Source: JAWVZU01 sp033722075 (lineage in GTDB: Bacteria > Pseudomonadota > Gammaproteobacteria > Xanthomonadales > SZUA-38). Taken from it: a stretch of DNA of 10,085 nt. Below are positions 5,514 through 10,085 of the stretch, piece by piece. The position numbers and the translations under genes are program-made. A model generated the notes under the pieces. That model saw nothing but the letters and a program-made list of their open reading frames with translations. It was not told the origin of the DNA and searched no databases. Within the stretch, counting starts at the first letter, position 1. Each line of letters begins with the position of its first letter. The DNA lies in the NCBI GenBank assembly GCA_033722075.1, contig JAWVZU010000143.1, positions 1 to 10,085 on the forward strand, written 5' to 3'.

Positions 5514-6880
5514 CCCCCGTTCCCGAGCCGGCTCAGGGTCTCAAGTGCGTAGGGATGGTCGGGCTGCAGCGCCAGCGCCTGTTCGACGTACTCCTGGGCC
5601 TCGGTCTTGTTGCCGAGCACCCGGTACATGTCACCCAAGCCCCAGAGGGCGTGGGCGTGGTCCGGGTTCTGAGCGAGGATGGACCTGAACGCGTCTTCTG
5701 CGGCGGCGTAGTCTTCCAGCCAGAAATAGGTTCGGCCAAGCTGGAAAAGCAAGTCCGTGTAATTCGGGTTCAATGAGCGGCCACGTTCATAGATTTTGCG
5801 CGCCTCTTCATAATTTCCGAAGAGGTAGTGGCTCCAGCCGATGTCCTTCAGGAGCTCCGCGTTCTCGGGAAACCGCTCCTGCGCCAGCTGGAACTCTTCG
5901 AGGCTCTCGGACAACTGGCCGGCTTCCTGTAGCTGGAGCCCGTTCGCCCAGTGCAGCGACATTTCGACCTGGCCGGCATTGGATGGGGGTCCGATGAGCC
6001 CGTCGTCGGCAATCGCGTAGACGCGGGAATAAACGGTCTCATCGACCTCCAGAAGCGGAATGTTTGCCATCCGGTCATCGGGACCAACCTGAGTGTGTCC
6101 GACGATCTCCAGGAACTCCGGATCGGTCGAGAACTCGACCACGTACCCGGTTGCATTCTCGACCGGCAGCCAGGCAACGAGCTTGTCTTCGCTCCGGACC
6201 ACCGCTTCGGTCTTGACCTCGAACTCCTCCGGCGCCCATGGCAGGTCCCGCACCGTCGTACCGTTGGCATCGATCAGCGCGCCGCGCCCGGGCCGGAGGT
6301 TGACGGCCTGGCCGGGACCAGCGACGCCGATCTCGCCGTCGTGCAGCGAGATGGCCGTCCTGGAATCAATGACGTTGACCTCGAAGGTGGTGCCCCGCAC
6401 TCCCGCTACGCCGTTCGGCAGGCCGATGTCCAGGGTCGATCCGGGTCGACCGGAACCGGTAACCTTCGCCGATCCGCTGGTGACCGTGACCCGAGACTTG
6501 GTGCGGCCGCCGAGGAGGCTGCGGGTGCTGCCGGAAGCTTCGAGGGTGGCTTCGTCCGTGACCACGAACTGGTGACCCTCGATGGAAGTCATGGTGACCG
6601 ATCCGCCTTCCGAGACCATCAACCGATCGCCCTTCTCCAGGGTGGTTCCGGGCACGAGTTCCGCGACAGTCCCGTCCGCAGACTTGACGATCGCCTCCCC
6701 GCGACTGAAATCGACGGTGAGTTCGCCCTCCTCGACCGGCAGCATCGGCACGAACCATGCGATGGCGCCCAGTCCGGCGATGACGACAAAGGCCACGAAG
6801 CCCCAGAACGGCCGTGGATCACCGGCATGATATGCGTCATCGTGGGCAAAAGGATCTTGTTCAGGGGTACGGTCGGCCAT
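5510..6880 (-). CDS. FecR-domain TPR protein, membrane anchored and periplasmic
   Basis: A 456-residue protein with one membrane segment (about residues 26-46) after a short polar cytoplasmic tail, so most of it should face the periplasm. A FecR domain spans about 55-210, with the signature NGVAGVRGTTFEV at 156-168. A fibronectin-III-like beta-sandwich follows at about 220-308 (LVAWLPVENATGYVVEFSTD). At least four TPR units fill about 309-453, recognisable by the alternating WALGDMY/NPDHAHA-type pattern. The ATG at 6880 is preferred because GGAG (reverse complement of 6887-6890) lies six bases upstream; a GTG at 6910 would add ten residues and has no binding site. It is the first gene of the operon and overlaps the phosphatase start by TTGA. 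FecR-TPR proteins are commonly found next to CHASE2 proteins, so it probably supplies or tunes the periplasmic signal for the phosphatase; the ligand is unknown. The classical FecI-type sigma factor partner is absent. Confidence 0.88.
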   Translation of the reverse strand: MADRTPEQDPFAHDDAYHAGDPRPFWGFVAFVVIAGLGAIAWFVPMLPVEEGELTVDFSRGEAIVKSADGTVAELVPGTTLEKGDRLMVSEGGSVTMTSIEGHQFVVTDEATLEASGSTRSLLGGRTKSRVTVTSGSAKVTGSGRPGSTLDIGLPNGVAGVRGTTFEVNVIDSRTAISLHDGEIGVAGPGQAVNLRPGRGALIDANGTTVRDLPWAPEEFEVKTEAVVRSEDKLVAWLPVENATGYVVEFSTDPEFLEIVGHTQVGPDDRMANIPLLEVDETVYSRVYAIADDGLIGPPSNAGQVEMSLHWANGLQLQEAGQLSESLEEFQLAQERFPENAELLKDIGWSHYLFGNYEEARKIYERGRSLNPNYTDLLFQLGRTYFWLEDYAAAEDAFRSILAQNPDHAHALWGLGDMYRVLGNKTEAQEYVEQALALQPDHPYALETLSRLGNGG

Positions 6881-7101
6881 GCCGCTCTCCAGCAGGAAAT
6901 TTTTCTCCACTCATTACTTTAGGACAAAACGCCGGTCGTGTGGTAGCGAAACCGGCGGATTACCGGATCGATGTGGCCGTCGGGCCGATCGTCGGCATGG
7001 CCTTCGACCGCCGCGCGCAAGGCCGGACGCTCCTCACCGGGCAAAGCGCCACTAAAGGGCGGCCCGACGCGCGCCCCGCCGAAATCCGCTACCATGACGG
7101 G
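6881..7101. promoter_or_regulatory. Divergent intergenic region between the FecR operon and the hydrolase-kinase fusion
   Basis: This 221-bp region must hold the promoters of both flanking units. On the minus strand, TAAAGT (6921-6916) about 40 bases before the FecR ATG is a possible -10 element with a weak ACCACA 17 bases further up. A 6-bp inverted repeat, GCCGGT (6931-6936) and ACCGGC (6951-6956) with a 14-base spacer, sits immediately upstream of that site and could be an operator or a hairpin. On the plus strand, TACCAT (7090-7095) lies six bases before the ATG at 7102. The rest is GC-rich, with no credible gene. Confidence 0.35.
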
Positions 7102-8757
7102 ATGAGCTGGAAGAACTGGAATCCGCTGATGCGGCGAACCGGCGCGACCAGCGTGCTCCACCCCGATCGTCGTCCCTCCAAGCGTGCGCTGCTCTGTATC
7201 GACCTGCAGGTTCTGGATGCGGCGCGGGGTCAGGGCATCTTCGAGGACCATGCCGAGGGAACGGAAGAAGAGTACTTCCGAATGCTCGAGGACACGGTCT
7301 TGCCGAACGTGCAACGGCTGCAATCGGCCTACCGCGAGCAGGGCGAGGAGATCATCCACGTCCGAATTCAATCGCACACTGCCGACGGCCGCGACCGAAG
7401 TCCGGCGCACAAGCGTCTGGGCCTCCACGCCGCGCCCGGTTCGAAAGAGGCGGAGTTCCTCGAATCGGTTGCGCCGGAAGATGACGAGATCGTCATCAAC
7501 AAGACGGCCAGCGGCGTGTTCGATTCAACGAATCTCGAATACATTCTGCGCAACCTTGGAGTCGAACTGGTGGAAATCGTCGGTGTGTACACCGACGAAT
7601 GCGTGTCCACGACGGTACGGGTTGCCGCCGATCTGGGCTTCGTGGTGACCCTGATCGAGGACGCCTGTGCGACGGTCTCCCCGGAACTACACCATTACGC
7701 CGTAGCCACGCTGCGGGATCGCTACGCTCGGGTTATCGATACGAAAACCGCCATGGAGGATCTGCGGCACGAGCCCAGGCCCGAGTCCGATGTCAACGAG
7801 CCCCCGGAGCAATCGTCGGAGGCTGAATCCGGGCGCTGCGTGGTGCTGCTTGGCGGTGAGGCTTTCCGGGCTCCGGGCGAGGAATTGACCATGGCCGGCC
7901 AGTTCGACTTTGCCCGTCGCACGATAGAAAAGCTGACGCCCCTGCTGACATCCGGTCGTGAGCTCGTGGTGGGACATGGCAACGGGCCGCAGGTCGGAGA
8001 GATGCTGGCCCGGGTCGAGGCATCCCTGGGCGAGGCCTATTCCCTCCCGCTTGAGGTCTGTGTCGCCGAGTCGGAGGGCGAACTGGGCTATGTACTGCAG
8101 CAGGTCCTGCACAACAGCCTCCGGGAAAACGGGGTCCGTCGCTCCGCGGTCGACATTCTCACCCAGACCGTGGTCGACGCCGATGACCCCGCTTTCGAGA
8201 ACCCCACCAAGCCCATCGGGCCGGTCTACGACGAGCAAGGCGCACGCGAACTGGAGAAAGGCGGCTTTGCCGTGCGCGAGGTGGAAGGAGGCTGGCGAAG
8301 GGTCGTACCATCGCCACGACCGCTGGACATCGTCGAACTGAGCGTGGTGCAGGTGCTGCTGCGCATGGGCTCGATCGTCGTGGCGGGCGGGGGCGGCGGT
8401 GTGCCGGTGGTGCGGCGGTCGGACGGGACGCTGCGCGGTGTGGACGGCGTGGTGGACAAGGATCGGGCGGGGTCATTGCTGGCCCGGCGCCTGAAGGCGA
8501 CGGATCTGATCATGGTGACCTCCGTGCCCTGCGCCTACCGACACTACGGAACCGACCGCCAGGAACCGATCGGACAGGTGACTCCGGAGGAACTCGGCGA
8601 ACTCCTCGAGGCGGGTCACTTCGAGACCGGAACCATGGCACCGAAGGTCGAAGCGGCGATCGAATTCGCCGAGAGCGGGGGGCGCGCGATCATCTGTGAC
8701 GTGGAATCCGTGGCGGATGCACTCGAAGGGCATGCCGGAACGCGCGTCATCGCCTAG
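7102..8757 (+). CDS. Isochorismatase-like cysteine hydrolase fused to carbamate kinase
   Basis: A 551-residue two-domain protein. The first 220 residues form an isochorismatase-like hydrolase with the catalytic triad Asp34 (ALLCIDLQ), Lys134 (INKTASGVF) and Cys167 (VYTDECVSTTV). Such enzymes cleave amides and ureido compounds, some releasing carbamate (RutB, N-carbamoylsarcosine amidase). A proline- and glutamate-rich linker (about 221-244) leads to a full-length carbamate kinase (245-551). The kinase motifs are HGNGPQVGEM (292-301), TQTVVDADDPAFENPTKPIG (354-373), WRRVVPSPRP, AGGGGGVPVV (428-437), VVDKD (450-454) and GTMAPKVEAA (510-519). The first nucleotide loop reads GGEAF where GGNAL is usual, and SEG replaces SQG at 324-326. 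The fusion suggests channelling of carbamate between the domains (inference). The frame is open upstream to 6814, but that part opposes the FecR gene; ATG 7102 gives a natural N-terminus. No Shine-Dalgarno sequence is visible, so translation may be leaderless. Confidence 0.87.
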   Translation: MSWKNWNPLMRRTGATSVLHPDRRPSKRALLCIDLQVLDAARGQGIFEDHAEGTEEEYFRMLEDTVLPNVQRLQSAYREQGEEIIHVRIQSHTADGRDRSPAHKRLGLHAAPGSKEAEFLESVAPEDDEIVINKTASGVFDSTNLEYILRNLGVELVEIVGVYTDECVSTTVRVAADLGFVVTLIEDACATVSPELHHYAVATLRDRYARVIDTKTAMEDLRHEPRPESDVNEPPEQSSEAESGRCVVLLGGEAFRAPGEELTMAGQFDFARRTIEKLTPLLTSGRELVVGHGNGPQVGEMLARVEASLGEAYSLPLEVCVAESEGELGYVLQQVLHNSLRENGVRRSAVDILTQTVVDADDPAFENPTKPIGPVYDEQGARELEKGGFAVREVEGGWRRVVPSPRPLDIVELSVVQVLLRMGSIVVAGGGGGVPVVRRSDGTLRGVDGVVDKDRAGSLLARRLKATDLIMVTSVPCAYRHYGTDRQEPIGQVTPEELGELLEAGHFETGTMAPKVEAAIEFAESGGRAIICDVESVADALEGHAGTRVIA

Positions 8758-8829
8758 CTGCAAGCTCCGTGCGCGCGGTATGGATCTTGCTGACATTCTT
8801 TATCAAGCAACCCACCAAACGGAAGACGG
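8758..8829 (+). promoter_or_regulatory. Short intergenic gap before the aconitase
   Basis: A 72-bp gap. TTGCT (8787-8791) and AGCAA (8806-8810) form a short inverted repeat with a 14-base spacer in a locally AT-rich stretch, which could be an operator half-site pair. I find no well-spaced -35/-10 pair and no terminator, so the aconitase may be read from the upstream promoter or from a weak local one. GGAAG (8821-8825) is the likely ribosome binding site for the ATG at 8830. Confidence 0.25.
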
Positions 8830-10085
8830 ATGGACAATCTCTCGAGAAAACTGATTCGCGATCACCTGGTCGACGGTGCAATGGATCCCGGGGAGGAGAT
8901 CTCGCTGCGAATCGACCAGACCCTGACCCAGGATGCGACGGGCACCCTGGTCATGCTCGAGCTGGAAGCCATGGATCTGGACCGGACCCGGGCGGAAGTG
9001 TCGGTACAGTACGTGGACCACAACCTGGTCCAGGAGGACCACCGGAATCCGGACGATCATCGTTTCTTGTATTCGGCCGCGCAACGCTTCGGCCTGTGGT
9101 ACTCGGGTCCCGGCAACGGGGTAAGCCACCCCACCCACATGCAGAATTTCGGCATTCCGGGAAAGACGCTCCTGGGCTCGGACAGCCATACGCCGGCGGC
9201 GGGTTCGCTGGGCATGCTCGCCATCGGTGCCGGAGGCATCGACGTTGCGCTGGCCATCGCCGGCGAGCCCTTCCGGGTGAAGATGCCCGAGATCTGGGGC
9301 GTCCGGCTGATCGGCAGCCTGCCCGACTGGGTGAGTGCCAAGGACGTCATCCTGGAACTGTTGCGCCGGCACGGGACCGATGGCGCGCGCGGACGCATCA
9401 TCGAATATCACGGTCCCGGACTCGAGAACCTGAGCGCAATGGACCGCCACGTCATCGCCAACATGGGCGCGGAGCTCGGCGCTACCAGTACCGTGTTTCC
9501 GTCCGATGAGCGTACCCGGGCGTTCCTGGCGTCGTGCGGGCGCGAAGACGACTGGCGACAGCTCTCCGCCGATGCGGACTGTGCCTACGATCACGAGGAG
9601 GAAATCGAGCTCGGCGACCTCGTTCCCTTGATCGCGAAGCCTTCAAGCCCCGGCAATGTCGTGCCGGTGGAAGAGGTCGAGGGCGAACCGATCTACCAGG
9701 CCTATATCGGCTCGTCGGCCAACCCCGGCTATCGGGACTTTGCGGTCTGTGCCGAGATGGTGCGGGATGCGACGGTCGATCCGGGGGTGTCGTTCGATAT
9801 CAACCCCACCAATCGATCCATCCTTGAGCAGCTGGTCCGTGACGGCCACCTCGCCGACCTGATTGCTGCCGGCGCGAGAATCCACCAGGCCGGCTGCAAT
9901 GGGTGCATCGGCATGGGGCAGGCCCCGGCCAGTGGCCAGAACAGCCTGCGCACGGTGCCGAGGAATTTCCCGTCCCGCTCGGGGACGCGCGAGGATGCGG
10001 TCTGGCTGTGCAGTCCGGAGACCGCAACCGCCTCCGCCTTGCGCGGCGAAATAACGGATCCCCGGTCCATGAAGATGGCCTATCC
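8830..10085 (+). CDS. Aconitate hydratase, Aquifex type (3' truncated)
   Basis: The first 418 codons of an aconitase-superfamily protein, cut by the right edge; members of this branch are roughly 640-660 residues, so the C-terminal swivel domain is missing here. It should interconvert citrate and isocitrate through cis-aconitate in the TCA cycle, using a 4Fe-4S cluster. Family marks are the opening RKLIRDHLVDG, IDQTLTQDATGT (28-39), YVDHN (61-65), LLGSDSHTPAAGSLGMLAIG (114-133) and NMGAELGAT (211-219). Two cluster cysteines are visible at Cys356 and Cys359 in GCNGCIGMG (codons 9895-9897 and 9904-9906). The third ligand, normally the cysteine of GSCTN, reads GSSAN here (Ser296, codon 9715-9717). 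Another cysteine, Cys307, lies 11 residues later. This may be normal for the subfamily. The ATG is supported by GGAAG at 8821 and by the conserved N-terminus. Confidence 0.88.
   Translation, partial: MDNLSRKLIRDHLVDGAMDPGEEISLRIDQTLTQDATGTLVMLELEAMDLDRTRAEVSVQYVDHNLVQEDHRNPDDHRFLYSAAQRFGLWYSGPGNGVSHPTHMQNFGIPGKTLLGSDSHTPAAGSLGMLAIGAGGIDVALAIAGEPFRVKMPEIWGVRLIGSLPDWVSAKDVILELLRRHGTDGARGRIIEYHGPGLENLSAMDRHVIANMGAELGATSTVFPSDERTRAFLASCGREDDWRQLSADADCAYDHEEEIELGDLVPLIAKPSSPGNVVPVEEVEGEPIYQAYIGSSANPGYRDFAVCAEMVRDATVDPGVSFDINPTNRSILEQLVRDGHLADLIAAGARIHQAGCNGCIGMGQAPASGQNSLRTVPRNFPSRSGTREDAVWLCSPETATASALRGEITDPRSMKMAY

Noticed and set aside
5951..6922. Plus-strand open frame of 323 codons opposite the FecR/TPR gene
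   Set aside because: It is an antisense shadow of a well-supported gene in GC-rich DNA; the translation is rich in Arg, Gly and Asp and shows no domain.
6814..7101. In-frame upstream extension of the hydrolase-kinase fusion by 96 codons
   Set aside because: It overlaps the divergent FecR gene and its promoter region, and matches no known N-terminal part of the hydrolase family; the family-like N-terminus begins at 7102.
8803..9594. Minus-strand open frame of 263 codons opposite the aconitase
   Set aside because: The plus-strand frame encodes conserved aconitase motifs throughout; the minus-strand frame has none.
1..10085. tRNA, rRNA, CRISPR, insertion sequence, toxin-antitoxin or phage genes
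   Set aside because: No cloverleaf, repeat-spacer pattern, transposase motif or terminal inverted repeats could be seen on either strand.

Overview
The window looks like chromosomal DNA from a GC-rich proteobacterium, most likely a gammaproteobacterium. The grounds are tight gene packing, strong GC preference at third codon positions, GGAG-type ribosome binding sites, a PHA synthase, and an Aquifex-type aconitase. The taxonomic call is an inference from gene content, not from a marker gene. I see no tRNA, rRNA, CRISPR array, insertion sequence or phage gene.

Left arm (1-2633, plus strand): the C-terminal half of a polyhydroxyalkanoate synthase runs in from the left edge. Two small hot-dog-fold MaoC-type proteins follow, one of FAS1-like N-terminal type and one carrying the hydratase D/H motif. 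They overlap by ATGA and together look like a two-subunit (R)-specific enoyl-CoA hydratase that could feed the synthase. After a short, relatively AT-rich gap comes a GTG-started metallo-beta-lactamase-fold hydrolase.

Middle (2647-6880, minus strand): a four-gene signalling operon read right to left. It encodes a membrane-anchored periplasmic FecR/TPR protein, a CHASE2-sensor SpoIIE/PP2C phosphatase with four membrane segments, an RsbW-like ATP-binding kinase, and an RsbV-like STAS antagonist. This is a complete partner-switching relay from periplasm to cytoplasm with no sigma factor or other output gene in the window. It converges tail to tail with the MBL hydrolase; the two stop codons lie in opposite arms of one hairpin.

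Right arm (7102-10085, plus strand): divergent from the FecR gene across 221 bp is a 551-codon fusion of an isochorismatase-like cysteine hydrolase to a carbamate kinase. It could join a carbamate-releasing amidohydrolase to a carbamate-using kinase in one chain. Its kinase half departs from the usual family motifs at two places. After 72 bp comes an Aquifex-type aconitate hydratase, cut by the right edge, in which the usual first iron-sulfur cysteine is a serine.

The most unusual content is the hydrolase-carbamate kinase fusion and the complete FecR/CHASE2/SpoIIE/kinase/STAS relay with an unknown target.
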